Positions 38,863 to 49,980 of a stretch of DNA of 64,000 nucleotides are shown piece by piece. Source of the stretch: Coriaria nepalensis (Eukaryota > Streptophyta > Magnoliopsida > Cucurbitales > Coriariaceae); assembly GCA_027186245.1 (NCBI GenBank), contig CP114496.1:4037501-4101500 (forward strand), given 5' to 3'. Under the pieces are notes generated by a model. It did no database searches. It saw only the letters and a list, made by a program, of their open reading frames with translations, and had not been told where the DNA came from. How positions within the stretch are numbered: position 1 is the first letter of the stretch; each line of letters begins with the position of its first letter. The translations under genes and the position numbers were made by a program.

Positions 38863-40680
38863 ATGCCCACAAAGAGACATAATAAGCGAACATCCGGAAT
38901 TTGGGATACATTCGACATAGTTTCACACAAAAATAAAAAATGTGCAGATATTGATGGTGCAATGTGCAAGAATTGCAAAAGTATTTTGGTCGCAGGTTCA
39001 AATGATGAAACTAATCACTTGAAACGCCATAAAGACAAATGCATGGCTAAAGCTAGTGTAGATATGAATCAAACTCAACTGAATTTTAACACTGATGGTA
39101 CAATTAGTACGTGTATTTATGATCGAATGACTACTAGACAATCTCTAGTTAGACTTATTACTGGTACTGATTTACTTATTAATTTTGGTGACAGTGTTTA
39201 TTATGAAGAGCACATTAGAATAGCACATACCCCACAATATAAGAGCACACGTAAAAATACAACTAGATCTTATATATTTGCATATTTTAGAAGAAAAAAA
39301 ACGTGTTGAATTAAAATTAGAATGTAGTAATTTAAATCTAACTTTTATCTTAACTTCTGATATTTGGAATGCATGTTCTAAAGCGGACTATTTATGTGTT
39401 GATATTCATTATTTAGATTTAGAATAGACTTTAAATAAAAAATTAATAACATTTAGAATTATAATGAAATAGATACTAGTGAAAATATATGTGATTTAAT
39501 AATGAAAGTTTTGAGTGAGTTTGATATCAAAAATCGTATAATATCCATAACTTTGGATAATGTTGCGGCAAATACAAGGGTCGTCTCTTTATTTGAATCA
39601 CAGCTTTACCAATATAATTGTGAAGTCTTCCTACATCAAAGTTGCATGTGTCACATCATAAATCTCATTGTAAAATCATATATGAAAGAACAACATGTAA
39701 ACATTTCTATTGATAAAATTCGTACGGTATTATCTTGGATTACTAAGATATTATAGGGCATTCAACATGAAGCCTCGAAAGTTTAGAACTAATATGCCGG
39801 TAAGATGAAATTCCACATATTTGATGTTGAAAAATATCCTCCCATATATTGAATGGTTCTGATTGGGATATACTTGAAAATTTTACATGTTTTTTAAAAA
39901 TATTTTATGATTCTACTGTTTGACTTTCAGGTGTTTATTATCACACATCTCCTATTATTTTGCATTCACTTGTTGAAATGAATAGCTTGTTTTAGATATA
40001 TGAAAATAATGAAGTGTTTAAACCAGTTGTTCAGAAAATGGTTTCAAAATTTAAAAAATATTATAGGGAAATTCCTCATACTTTTACTTTTATATTATAA
40101 TCATAGGGGTTTAACAAATACTCTTACATTTATGAGTCAACATATAAATGTTGATTATTCTTCCACTATTAATAATACTACTAACAAGTAATATGAAATA
40201 TTTGGTTTTAATGATAATAAGTACAGCTATTTGCGGCAACAGACACGAGAACAAGATATTCAACTCAAGAGGAAGAGTTGGAATTTTGTTACCGATTCCG
40301 GTTTCAGTTCTAGTTTCATTGGGATGGAACTCCAAAAATACCTCGAAACCGATTTCATTTTTTGATTCTTATGCAAATGATTCAGAATCCTTATATTTTT
40401 TAGATTGGTGGAAGAAAAGCTCTATACGATTTCCTATACTAGCACGACTTGCATAAGATGTCTTAACTGTTTCTGTCTCAACACTTTCTTCTGAATCAGC
40501 ATTCAGCATAGTTGGGAGAGTTATTGAAAATAGGAGGACTTCGTTAAAGCCAAATTTAGTTGAAGCATTATTATACATAAGAGATTGGGAGCATGCATCT
40601 CATCAAGGTCAATATACAACTCATAATAAAGACTTGGCTGAATATTTTCAGAATATGTTCTTAGATGAAGATTCTTCTGC
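38863..40680 (+). pseudogene. hAT-superfamily transposase pseudogene
   Basis: A BED zinc finger is encoded from the ATG at 38863: W14, F17, C35-x2-C38 and H56-x3-C60. After a frame break near an A run at 39291-39300, LTSDIWNACSK and YLCVDIHYLDLE of the hAT RNase H-like core appear. Frame 39502-39756 has SITLDNVAANTRV and HQSCMCHIINLIVKSYM, the usual DN and HI-NL motifs. The hAT C-terminal dimerisation domain lies at 40370-40620 (LDWWKKSSIRFPILARLA, a stop, then VSTLSSESAFSIVGRVI and RTSLKPNLVEALLYIRDW). Several stops and shifts make it inactive. Confidence 0.9.
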
Positions 40681-41059
40681 AGCGGAAAGTAATTCTGCGG
40701 TCCACCAATGACCAACCACCATTAATAAATACATGATAGATAATAGATTATAAAGTATTAGCAAACTTTTTTATTTTGTTTATGGCTTCATTATAAAGTC
40801 TGCTTTTTCCTCCTTAAGGCCGGGAGGTCTTTTTAACGGACCCATTATTTAATAATACCAATAAAGTCTTTATTTTGTCAAAAGTTTATTTTTTATTTGA
40901 GATGCTCTTAGACTCTTAATTACACATGTGTAATTTATTTGACTCATTCAACCCGTAGAATAAACTAACAAGAATATTTTTTTAGGACTCATAATCTCAA
41001 ATAATCTCTCTTACTTTAATAATAATTTATTTTCAATATTTTATTTAAAAATGATCGAG

Positions 41060-41229
41060 CTCATTTTAAGTTCGGTCGAACTAGGTCCATTTTAAGCCCG
41101 AATGGGCTCAGGATAAACCCATAAGACTTTATGAACTAGGCTCAAACATACATTTTGAAAACGGGTCAAGCCCAACCTAATCCATTTTTTTTCCAGGCCA
41201 AGCCGAACGGCCCATTTTGAGACCTCTAG
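41060..41229 (+). mobile_element. Right end of the hAT element
   Basis: A GC-richer stretch with GGCTCAGG, AGCCCAACC and GGCCAAGCCGAACGG words ends GGCCCATTTTGAGACCTCTAG. Such ends are typical of plant hAT elements. A matching left inverted repeat was not found upstream of 38863, so the element may lack its left end. Confidence 0.6.
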
Positions 41230-41655
41230 TTGGAACTAATTAGAATCTAGGGTTAAAATTTTAATTTAAAAGAAAAAACAAATTGGTAGTTTTTTTTTTC
41301 TCAACCCTAATATCATCCTTGCTCAAGAGGCCATTGCCAATTAGCCTCATGTGTTATTATTATTATTTTATTTTTTTTGGCCCATAGCCTCACTTGTTAC
41401 CTTAGAATAAATTTTTTTTGAAATTCAGTATTACTCTCTAGAATGATATTTTCTTCTTTTTAACAACGACGAACCCTTATGATAACCATCCCCTATATCT
41501 CCCACCTAGATTACTCCTCAAACGAAAAAAGAAAAAAGAAAAAAGAAAGAATAAATACTCTAGCGAAAAGAGAGCTTCCTCTCATTCTAAACTAGCCATG
41601 ATACACCAAAGGCGAGTTTTCATATCAAACATGAATTCAAGCAAGCTAAATAACT
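41230..41655. other. No feature seen
   Basis: AT-rich spacer between the hAT remnant and the copia element. It holds only a short AAAAAAG-type purine run near 41525. Confidence 0.5.
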
Positions 41656-41660
41656 ATAAG

Positions 41661-41887
41661 TGTGAATTTTAGAGGTAAAAGAAATTTTATTCATATTCTC
41701 AATATTACATCTTAAGTTCCTTTATATAGGAGAGAAAACTTAGTTTAACTATACGAAATTACCTAAACAGATTCTATTAGAATCCCTAGAAAATAGCAAT
41801 TACCAAGCTACTAATCTGCAGTTAATCAGCAAACAAATCAAACTAATTTATTTGTTGAAGCGTGAATCTATCTTACAATATTCTACA
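41661..41887 (-). repeat. Copia 3' LTR (left)
   Basis: 227 bp, from TGTGAATTTT to TATTCTACA. Contains CTTTATATAGG, a TATA-like or polyadenylation-region element in minus orientation. Confidence 0.95.
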
Positions 41888-41900
41888 CTCCCCCTCAAGC
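41888..41900 (-). other. Copia polypurine tract
   Basis: On the minus strand GCTTGAGGGGGAG directly precedes the 3' LTR. Confidence 0.9.
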
Positions 41901-41929
41901 TTGGTTATAAATGTTAATCATACCAAGCT

Positions 41930-43688
41930 TGGACTTTAGATCTACAAACTTGATTCTTGATAAAGCCTTAGTTAGGACATTAGCTATCTGCAAATTTGTA
42001 GGCATATGCAGTAGCTTAACTATCCCTTCATCTACCTTCTCTTTGATGAAATGTCAGTCGATCTCTACATGCTTCGTTCGATCGTGACGAACTAGATTAT
42101 TTGCAATGCTAATAGTAAATTGATTATCACATAACATTTTCATTGGTTCATCCACTAAAAATTTTAACTCCTGTTAAATTCTTCTTAACAACATTCCCTC
42201 ACATATCCCATGAGCCATAACTCGAAATTCAGCCTTTGCACTACTTCGTGACACTACCGATTGCTTTTTGCTTCTCCATGTGACTAAGTTCCCCCAAACA
42301 TAGATGCAATAACTTGAAGTAGATCTTCGATCTTTGATTGATCCTGCCCAATTATCACTGTAGACTTCAATATCTCTAACTGCAGCTTTTTGAAAGAAAA
42401 ACCATCTTCAGGTGTCATCTTTAGGTACCTCAATATTCGGTAAACAGCTTCCATATGTTCTTCATTTGGACAATTAATAAATTGACTTACATTACTCATA
42501 GCAAATCCAATATCAGGTTTAGTGTGGGATAAGTAGATTAGCTTCCCAACGAATCGTTGGTATCTGCCCTTATCAATAGGTATGTCGTCCTCGTTGAGTC
42601 TCAATTTTAAAGTTGAGTCCATTGGAGTATCGGCTGGTTTGCATCCCAACATTCATATCTCCTTTAGTATGTCCAACACAATACTTTCTTTAAGATACTG
42701 AAATTCCCCTTTTTGACCGAGCGATTTCCCTTCCTAGGAAATATTTGAGATTTCCCAAGTCTTTGATCTCAAATTCTCTTGCTAGGAATTCTTTGACATA
42801 GGTTAGCTCCTCCTCATAATCCCTAGTTAAAATAATGTCATCAATATACACAATAAGAATGGCAACTTTTCCTTTAGCATAAAATTTTACAAATAAGGTA
42901 CGATCTGATTGACATTGAGTGTATCCATATCTCTTAACCACCTTTGTAAATCTGTCAAATCAAGCCCTTGGCGATTGCTTGAGTCTATAAAGTGACCTTT
43001 TTAGCTTGCACACTTTGTTGATTGTATCTAAATTCTCAAATCCGGGAGGAATATCCATATACACTTCCTCTATTAGATCTTCATTCAAAAATGAATTTTT
43101 GACATCTAGTTCGTATAGCGGCCAATCTAGATTTGTAGCTAGTGAGCGGAGGACTCGGACAGTATTTAGTTTTGCTACTAGAGCAAATGTTTCTTCATAG
43201 ACAATTCCATATGATTGAGTAAATCCTTTCGCAACCAATCGAGCTTTGAATCTGTCCACACCTCCATTATCTCTGTATTTTACCGTGAATATCCATTTAC
43301 ACCCCACTGGACGCTTTCCCGAAGGTAATGTTGTAACTTCCCACGTTTTATTCTTCTCTAGTGCCCGAATTTCATCACAAACAGTTGCTTTCCATTTAGG
43401 AGTTTTTAAAGCTTCCTGTATGTTGTTTGGAATCTGAATTCTGTCAATGTTGGCCACCAATGCCCTGAAATTGGGTGATAACCCTTGATAGGACACAAAG
43501 TTGCATATAGAATGCTTTGTACATGATCTAACACCTTTCCTCAATGCAATAGGCCAATTAATATCATCATTTTTCAACTCACTAGAAGAAGATTCAGAAT
43601 TAGGATTACCTTGAAGGTCATCATTCGGCCTTGGATCAGAGCCTGATTCATGGATTTGCTCATGATGTACTAAGGGTTCTGTTGTCAT
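41930..43688 (-). pseudogene. Copia reverse transcriptase and RNase H remnant
   Basis: The frame 42960-43688 opens the RT domain (TWEVTTLPSGKRPVGCKWIF, YRDNGGVDRFKARLVAKGFTQ, LYELDVKNSFLNEDL). After a stop, 42690-42941 carries the catalytic IVYIDDIIL. Next, 42284-42652 has MLGCKPADTPMD, VGKLIYLSHTKPDI and AVYRILRYLK. RNase H is in a further frame at 41930-42290 (VSRSSAKAEFRVMAHG, KHVEIDWHFIKEKVDEG, ANVLTKAL). The motifs are well kept but the frame is broken at least three times. Confidence 0.93.
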
Positions 43689-43909
43689 TTGACTTCTTTT
43701 CCTTCTAGAGTACGTGATGAGGTCAGTGTTCTGTTGACTAGTGTCTAGAGATGGAAGAGGGTTCTGTAGGTCAGTGTTCTATTGACTGGTGGTGCTTAGA
43801 GCTGGTAGGGAATTCTACTTAGTAAGATGGGTATTTTGAGGATGGAGATTGGGAATAGGATCTTGTAGGAAACTGTCACTATTCGGTGGATTAGGAAAAG
43901 AGGTTTGCT

Positions 43910-45433
43910 CTATGGTTGTGATATCCAAAAGTTGATATTCATGTTGAATTGAATTCTCCCCCTGAATGTCAAGTCTAGGTTAGAAGGGTTGTTGTTTAAA
44001 AAATGTGACATCCATGGAGTTGTAGTATTTTTGTGTTGGAGGAGTAGCACTTGTACCCATTCTGATTTGACGAATATCCTAAGAAAATGCATTTGATTAC
44101 CCTAGGATCGAGTTTGCTTCTAGTGGGATTGTGGTCATGGACAAAAACATAGCAGCCAAATACCTTGAAAGGAATAGAGGTGATGAGGTGTGTGTGTGGA
44201 TAGGTCTTTAGGATGGTCTAATATGGGGTATGGAATTGGAGAATCCGAGAAGGCATTCTATTAATGAGATAGACTGAGGTAAGGATGGCATCACCCCAAT
44301 GATGTTTTGGGATGTGGGATGCGAACATGAGTGATTTTGCAACATCTAATAGATGTCAGTTTTTCCTTTCCGCAATTCCATTTTATTGAGGTGTATCCAC
44401 ACATAAGCTTTGATGGACAATCCCTTGTTCTAGTAGATATGTGCCAAGAGAGCATGTGAGGTACTTGTTAGCATTATCTGTCCTGAACACTTGTATCTTA
44501 GCTTGAAATTGGGTTTTAACCATCAAATTGAAATTTTGAAGATTTGGCCCACATCAAATTTTTCTTTCATGAGAAACACCCATGTTAGTCTAGTGTGATC
44601 ATCTATTAGGGTGATGAACTAGCGGGCTCCTGTGTTGAATTTTACTACTGATGGTCCCCATACATCACTGTGAATCATAGAGAAAGGTTGGGATTTTTTG
44701 TAAGGTTGATTAGAAAAGGAGTTTCAAGTGTGTTTTGAAAGTTGACAAATTTCACATTGAAAATCAAAGGGTTTTTTATTATAGAATAAAAATGGAAATA
44801 ATTTCTGAAGATACACAAAGTTTGGATGGCCTAACTAGTAGTGCCATAACATCACTAGACTATCTTTAGAGTGTTGACTAATAGAACTATTCTGACTTTT
44901 ACACACTAGACACTCTGACTTGTAGCCGTCCACTTGAGGATCAGAAACCTTAAAGAGATAGAGCCCTGAGTACATCTTAGCATTGTCAATCGTCTTCCTC
45001 GTATCCAAGTCCTAAAATTCACACGAGTATGGAAAGAATTTAGTAACACAATTAATATCTCGGGTGAGTTTACTGATGGATAATAAGTTGCAATCTAGAT
45101 TTGGAACTAATAAGACCGAGTGTAGGTAAGGTCTTTTGATATTGTGATGAACCCTAAATCGGACACCTTTGAGAGTGACCCATATGCAATTCTAACGGTC
45201 AGATTTTCATAAGGGGTAAAAGTACTAAAAAGAGCTTTGTCACCAGTCATGTGGTCTGATGCTCCGGAGTCCCCAATCCATGAATTGTTCATCTTTTTCA
45301 TAGTATTTAAGGCAGTAGCGAAGTTACCTTTTAGAGCTATGGACCCGGTTCCAATAGTTGAGGAGGGTTGTGAAGATGATGGTGACTGATTAAGCAGTTT
45401 CTTAAGTAGATCAAGTTGTTCCCTGCTGAACAC
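43910..45433 (-). pseudogene. Copia protease and integrase remnant
   Basis: The protease in 45107-45433 has WIGDSGASDHMTG with the DSG active site kept. The pre-integrase domain and integrase core are read in broken frames from about 45100 to 43950 (LLSISKLTRDINC, LGHPNFVYLQKLFPF, PFSMIHSDVWGPS, FITLIDDHTRLTWVFLM, with the first catalytic aspartates visible). Many stop codons are present. Confidence 0.88.
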
Positions 45434-46370
45434 ATTCGATTACCGGTTGTAGTAGGATCCTCCAAGAGACTATGGTTTCCACAGTCTTTATTGTAAGGCT
45501 GTCGTGATGATTTCCAATCTGCTGGTTTTCAACGTGCTTTTAACGTGTCCAGATTTGCTGCAGTGCTCACTTCATGAACGTTCTTTCTTTTGTCTATTCT
45601 CACTTGATTGATATTGAGAGTCTCTAACTATTAAGGCCGAGACTTCCATATTTTGAGTTGCTAAGTGAGATTTCAGCATTACCCTTTTTCTGCTTTCCTC
45701 TTTCCTTACTTCAGAAAAAGCCTCTTTTACACTCAGTGGAGGTTTTATAACCTTGAATTCTTCCTCTTACTTCATCTAGATTCTAATTTAGTCTAATTAG
45801 GAATTTGTACAATCTTTTCCTTTGGACAATTTGCTTGTATAGTTGAATGTCTTCGATGCACTTCCATTGATGAATTTCACACAAATCTAGTTGTTGCCAG
45901 TAGCGGGTAAGAGCATTGTAGTATTGAGTTACGATCAATTCTTATTGTCGTAAGTCATATAGGTTGCTCTCTATCTCAAATAGTTATGAGGTGTTCTCAT
46001 TGTTTGAGTAGGTCTCCTTAACTACCTCCCATATCTCTGTGGCTGTTTCATATAGTAGAAAGTTTTCTCCAACATCAATAGTCATGGAATTTATGAGCTA
46101 TGACATGACCATACTGTTTTCAGCCTTCCATACTCTAAATTTTGGATCATATTTTTCTGGTTTGGTTACTTCACCAGATAGATATTCATGCTTTCCTTTT
46201 CCGCAGATATACATCATTACGAAGACCATTGAACATAGTTATTCTAATTCAGTTTGTGCCCGGTGATTATGACTTGATTGTTTTTCGAGTTTCCATGGTT
46301 GCCACCGACCATGATTTCGTGATTGGAGGTATTTTCTAGGTTTGAAACAAAAGGAGAATCTAGTTTTCCC
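45434..46370 (-). pseudogene. Copia gag remnant
   Basis: Next to the primer-binding site. Broken-frame pieces match the UBN2-type copia gag: NYVQWS, SGEVTKPE-like and FRVWKAE-like words around 46120-46240. No continuous frame remains. Confidence 0.7.
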
Positions 46371-46417
46371 GTACCTTGTCATGAGGGATTGATTTGCTAG
46401 GGTTTAGTGGATATGTA

Positions 46418-46429
46418 GCTCTGATACCA
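46418..46429 (-). other. Copia primer-binding site, initiator-Met tRNA
   Basis: On the minus strand TGGTATCAGAGC immediately follows the 5' LTR. Confidence 0.95.
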
Positions 46430-46685
46430 TGTGAATTTTAGAAGTAAAAGATATTTTATTCATATTCTCAATATTACATCTTAAGTTCCTTTATATAGGA
46501 GAGAAAACCTAGTTTAACTACACAAATCATACATAAACAGATTCTATTAGACTCCCTAGAAAATAACAACTACCTAGCTACTAATCTGCACTTAATCAGC
46601 AAACAAATCAAATCTGCACTTAATCAACAAACAAATCAGTTTGATTTGTTTGCTGAAGCGTGAATCAATCTTACAATATTCTACA
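46430..46685 (-). repeat. Copia 5' LTR (right)
   Basis: 256 bp. It is 29 bp longer than the left LTR, mainly because of a 28-bp tandem duplication (46583-46610 and 46611-46638, beginning AATCTGCACTTAATCA). Confidence 0.95.
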
Positions 46686-46690
46686 ATAAG

Positions 46691-47211
46691 TGATAACTAA
46701 AAGAAAAAATCCCACTTTAAAATACCATTATTACAAGACAGAAGACAGGAAAAATAAAACGCAACACAACAAATAAACAAAAGACACAGAAACCCTACTT
46801 TCACAAGAAGCATAACGAAACACATAAAACCATCATTCATTACAAGCCAGAGTCGAGAAACGTTTTAAGTTAGAAAATGAAACTACTCAAAATATGAAGC
46901 CATAGAACCTTAAAATAAATTCTTAGATATGAAATGCATTTTCCATAACAGCATCCACCAGGTAATATAACTAACTATTCAATTGCAAATTTTCTATGAA
47001 ACAGACATGGCAGATAACAAAAAGAATTTCTGAAGTAAACCACCCTTTAGTATCCAACCAGACGTTAATTGGGAACTTGAATGCATCAAAATCATTTCAA
47101 TACATCAAAACAAAACCCAAGAGAAATGAAACTAAGTAAGCAAGAATTCATATGAACGGAAAAATGTATGAAAGCTACGAATGAGATACAGGTCTTTCCT
47201 GGCTTCGTCGA
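46691..47211. other. 3' flank of the NOP52-like gene
   Basis: No open frame of note. It should contain the gene's 3' UTR and polyadenylation region on the minus strand. The copia insertion lies about 520 bp beyond the stop codon, so the coding region is not disturbed. Confidence 0.6.
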
Positions 47212-48888
47212 CTATGTCAGGCGAGCTTTTAACTTCTTTGGGCGCTTGATACCAGCAGCAATGCTCTTTTTTCCCTTCTTCAGAGCAGCAACTCTTTTTT
47301 TCGCCTTTTTAACTGCAGGAGCCATCTCCCTAACAGGACCAGGAGGTACGCCTTTCTTAAGGGCACTTCCTCTAGGGGTAGCTGATGGAGGCAATCTCAA
47401 ACTCTGTGGAGGTAAAGGAGTATGTGGTTTCCATACCACGTTATTTTTCATAGAAAATCTCACTTTCTTTGCACTCTTCTCCCCACTCTTCCCACCATTC
47501 ATGGTTCCTTCTCTATCTACTTGATTAGTAGGTTCAGAGTTTTGGATTCTTGGCCCATCTCTCTTTCTCTTCTTAGAGACCTTGCCATTAGGAAAGTCAC
47601 AGCTACTAGCAACAGTGTTTTCTAATCCTGCTTCAGCAGCAATCTTTTCGAATTGCATCTGAAGGTTTGAAATCACAGATTCATTCAAGGGAATCAGATT
47701 TTCATCATTCATTTGTTCATCAGTCGAAATCTCACTGTTGACAACAGCTAAATTGTCACCCTCCCTGTCCTCCCTGTCCATAGGAGAGATTTCAGAAACA
47801 ATATCACAAATGCCATTCGAGGTCTTCTTAGACTTCTTGCCAGAAGACTTTTTGGTCGCCTTCTTTTCCTTTTTCAGAGGCTTATTATCAGCAGAGGCTT
47901 GAGAAGATTCTGAAGCGACCACTTCATTCTCTCTGGCTATAGGAATCAGAGTTGGTACTTCATCCTCATCTTGTTCACCAACATCTGGAAACGATAACTC
48001 AATACCAGAAGACGCCAAATCCTTTTCCAACATTAAAAACTCTTCATGGAGAGCAAACAGCACTCTCCTATTCCCTTGGCAGCAGTCTGGTGATGAACCC
48101 AATTCATAAAATGAAGTCGAAAATCCAGTTTTCAATGCAATTGTTCCAAGAACAATGATATCGTCACCAGATTCAATATCCTGCCCAGACTTTTTCACCT
48201 CAAGTAATTGCTTTCCCATTCTCAGCATCACCTCAAACAAATTAGACCTAACCTTCGTCAACAATATCTTATCTGGAAGTTTAGCCATGGAAACAAGGAA
48301 TGGCTTCAAAAGGACCTCAACAACTTCCTGACGAACAGGAAGAAATGGCCTAAGTTCTTCTAGGAAAACAGAGGCAATATGGTAAATAACGCCAATTCCT
48401 TGAAGCTTATCGTCAGAAAGAAGAGTTCTCTCTTCCAACACGAGAGTCAAACGACGCGACAGTTCTAAATCCCAAGAGTGTTTCTTTAACAGAGCAAAAG
48501 AATTATGCAAAAATCTGCGAATCAAGAGGTAAAACTTGTCTAACCTTAGACCGTCAATTCCAGTCCATTCTCGACGCATGGTGAGGAGAAAGATGGAATA
48601 GTAATGGAGCGCAAGAGGAAGGTCGAGGCGAAGGAGGAGAGAAGATAGACGATTGATGAGGTCGGATTGGACAGGGAGCTTGTCGGCGTGCCAAACGCAG
48701 TAGAAGAGGCCCTTCCAGAGCTTCTTCATGTGCTCGTCGGAGAGGTTAGGTTGGCTTGGAAGCCATGTCTTGATGATAAGACGGAGAGATTTAACTCTGG
48801 TGGACATGTTGGAGGATCCAAGGCTCTTGGTCAGCGAATGGAAGACACCGGCTGCTTCTCCCTCCGCTGCCGAAGCCGTCGCCTCCAT
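47212..48888 (-). CDS. RRP1/NOP52-like ribosomal RNA processing protein
   Basis: Intact single-exon gene of 558 codons ending TAG. The nucleolar RRP1 (NOP52) family acts in pre-rRNA processing for the 60S subunit. The NOP52 domain fills about residues 10-215, with LWKGLFYCVWHADK, REWTGIDGLRLDKFYLLIRR and GIGVIYHIASVFLEEL. An acidic, low-complexity middle (about 300-440) carries lysine blocks such as KKEKKATKKSSGKKSKK and an NLS-like KKRKRD. The C-terminal region has KKVRFSMKNNVVWKP and a very basic tail. KVRF fits the PP1-docking RVxF pattern known from animal RRP1B; binding here is inference. The start is the first ATG (48886-48888); the open frame extends 18 codons further upstream without another ATG. 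No introns are needed. Confidence 0.93.
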   Translation of the reverse strand: MEATASAAEGEAAGVFHSLTKSLGSSNMSTRVKSLRLIIKTWLPSQPNLSDEHMKKLWKGLFYCVWHADKLPVQSDLINRLSSLLLRLDLPLALHYYSIFLLTMRREWTGIDGLRLDKFYLLIRRFLHNSFALLKKHSWDLELSRRLTLVLEERTLLSDDKLQGIGVIYHIASVFLEELRPFLPVRQEVVEVLLKPFLVSMAKLPDKILLTKVRSNLFEVMLRMGKQLLEVKKSGQDIESGDDIIVLGTIALKTGFSTSFYELGSSPDCCQGNRRVLFALHEEFLMLEKDLASSGIELSFPDVGEQDEDEVPTLIPIARENEVVASESSQASADNKPLKKEKKATKKSSGKKSKKTSNGICDIVSEISPMDREDREGDNLAVVNSEISTDEQMNDENLIPLNESVISNLQMQFEKIAAEAGLENTVASSCDFPNGKVSKKRKRDGPRIQNSEPTNQVDREGTMNGGKSGEKSAKKVRFSMKNNVVWKPHTPLPPQSLRLPPSATPRGSALKKGVPPGPVREMAPAVKKAKKRVAALKKGKKSIAAGIKRPKKLKARLT

Positions 48889-48945
48889 TTCTCTCGTCTG
48901 GTTGGGAGTTAAAGCAATGGGACTGACGGAGATGGTGGGCAAAGC

Positions 48946-48953
48946 AACCCTAG
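48946..48953 (-). promoter_or_regulatory. Telo-box-like AACCCTAG near the NOP52-like start
   Basis: AACCCTAG lies about 60 bp upstream of the ATG. Telo-boxes (AAACCCTA) are common near the transcription start of plant ribosome-biogenesis genes. One base differs from the consensus, so function is inference. Confidence 0.4.
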
Positions 48954-49044
48954 ATTTTGAGTTTTTGAGCTTTTTTTTTATTTGGGTCTTTTGGAGAAAA
49001 AGGATTCGGTGCCTTCCTATCTCTTTCTGGAACGGTGGAACCCG

Positions 49045-49128
49045 ATAGTACTAGGTTTGAGCATGGGATCCGGTCCGATACGGTCCACCCAATAGTACTA
49101 GATTTGAGCAACGGATCCAATCCGGTCA
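49045..49128. repeat. Short direct repeat upstream of the NOP52-like gene
   Basis: ATAGTACTAGGTTTGAGCA (49045) and ATAGTACTAGATTTGAGCA (49092) are 47 bp apart. Each is followed by GGATCC and CCGGTC-type words. Confidence 0.8.
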
Positions 49129-49790
49129 TATCAGATCCTGGTTGAATTGAATCCATTGCCGTCGGATAATCGATTCAATTTTTTTGTTCCTTTTTTAAAA
49201 GTGTTTTAATTTGAGATTTATAGCTAGTGGCTCATGCTTAGTCCAGCAATTCATTATTAACACAGTTGACATGCGGTTATAAGGTCAATATGGTTAGATT
49301 ATTTATTGCAAACTTGGTCGATCTGTTCAGTTGATACATTCATTGTTGGAATTCTCAATACATATCAATAAAAATACTTATGTACAAAATTCACATCATT
49401 ATTTAAGTAGAGCTACATGATACTAAGACTAGTAATTCTTAGTTGTTTTCATATATTTGTACAAAAATATAGTTATTTATTGACTTAATTGAAAATTGAC
49501 AAAACATAGAAGTAAATTTTAAAATTGAGGTTTTGAGTGTTGAATCTAAAGATAAAAAGAAGGGGAAAAGATATAAAATGACACAAATTAAAGGAAGCAA
49601 AATAGGAGAAAACTTATGTAGACCTACATACTGTTTTATTATTATCAATTTATGGACCACAAATTCTAAATTTCTAATTCGTTCACTTATTTATTATTTA
49701 TAATTTTTAATTTAGATTAATAAGTTTTAAATTTCAAACCATTTAGACATTAATTCTTAATATTATAGAAATTAAAATATATAAAAAATA
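49129..49790. other. No feature seen
   Basis: AT-rich sequence without a supported gene or repeat. Confidence 0.5.
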
Positions 49791-49980
49791 ATCAGACTTA
49801 TGGGATACCCATAAGCCGCAGGCTTGATATATAAGCTCGGCCCGAGCCCGCTAGTTACGAGCCGGGCTTGGCTCCAGCTTGCTAGCAACGGGCTTGGGTG
49901 CGGACTAGGGTCGGGCTTCAACGGGCCGGCCTTACTAGGTTCACGTCGGTTCGGCCCACATTGCCAGCTCTAGCCCTGCC
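49791..49980. mobile_element. GC-rich hAT-type terminal fragment
   Basis: Repeated GCTCGGCCCGAGCCCG, GAGCCGGGCTTGG and AACGGGCCGGCC words ending CATTGCCAGCTCTAG resemble the subterminal and terminal sequence of plant hAT elements. No transposase or second end was found nearby. Confidence 0.5.

Larger units (their letters stand above)
41656..46690 (-). mobile_element. Complete-structure Ty1/copia element with target duplication
   Basis: The 5-bp direct repeat ATAAG flanks the element at 41656-41660 and 46686-46690. Both LTRs begin TGTGAATTTTAGA and end ATTCTACA. On the minus strand the order is 5' LTR, primer-binding site, gag, protease, integrase, RT, RNase H, polypurine tract, 3' LTR, which is copia order. 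LTR divergence (about 17 differences by eye, plus one 28-bp duplication) and many stops show it is not recent. Confidence 0.95.

Noticed and set aside
47168..47524. 118-codon plus-strand frame
   Set aside because: Shadow of the NOP52-like gene's basic C-terminal region on the opposite strand.
48889..48942. An 18-codon N-terminal extension of the NOP52-like protein starting PTISVSPIAL
   Set aside because: The frame is open but the first codon is TTG; the first ATG is at 48888, so I used that start.
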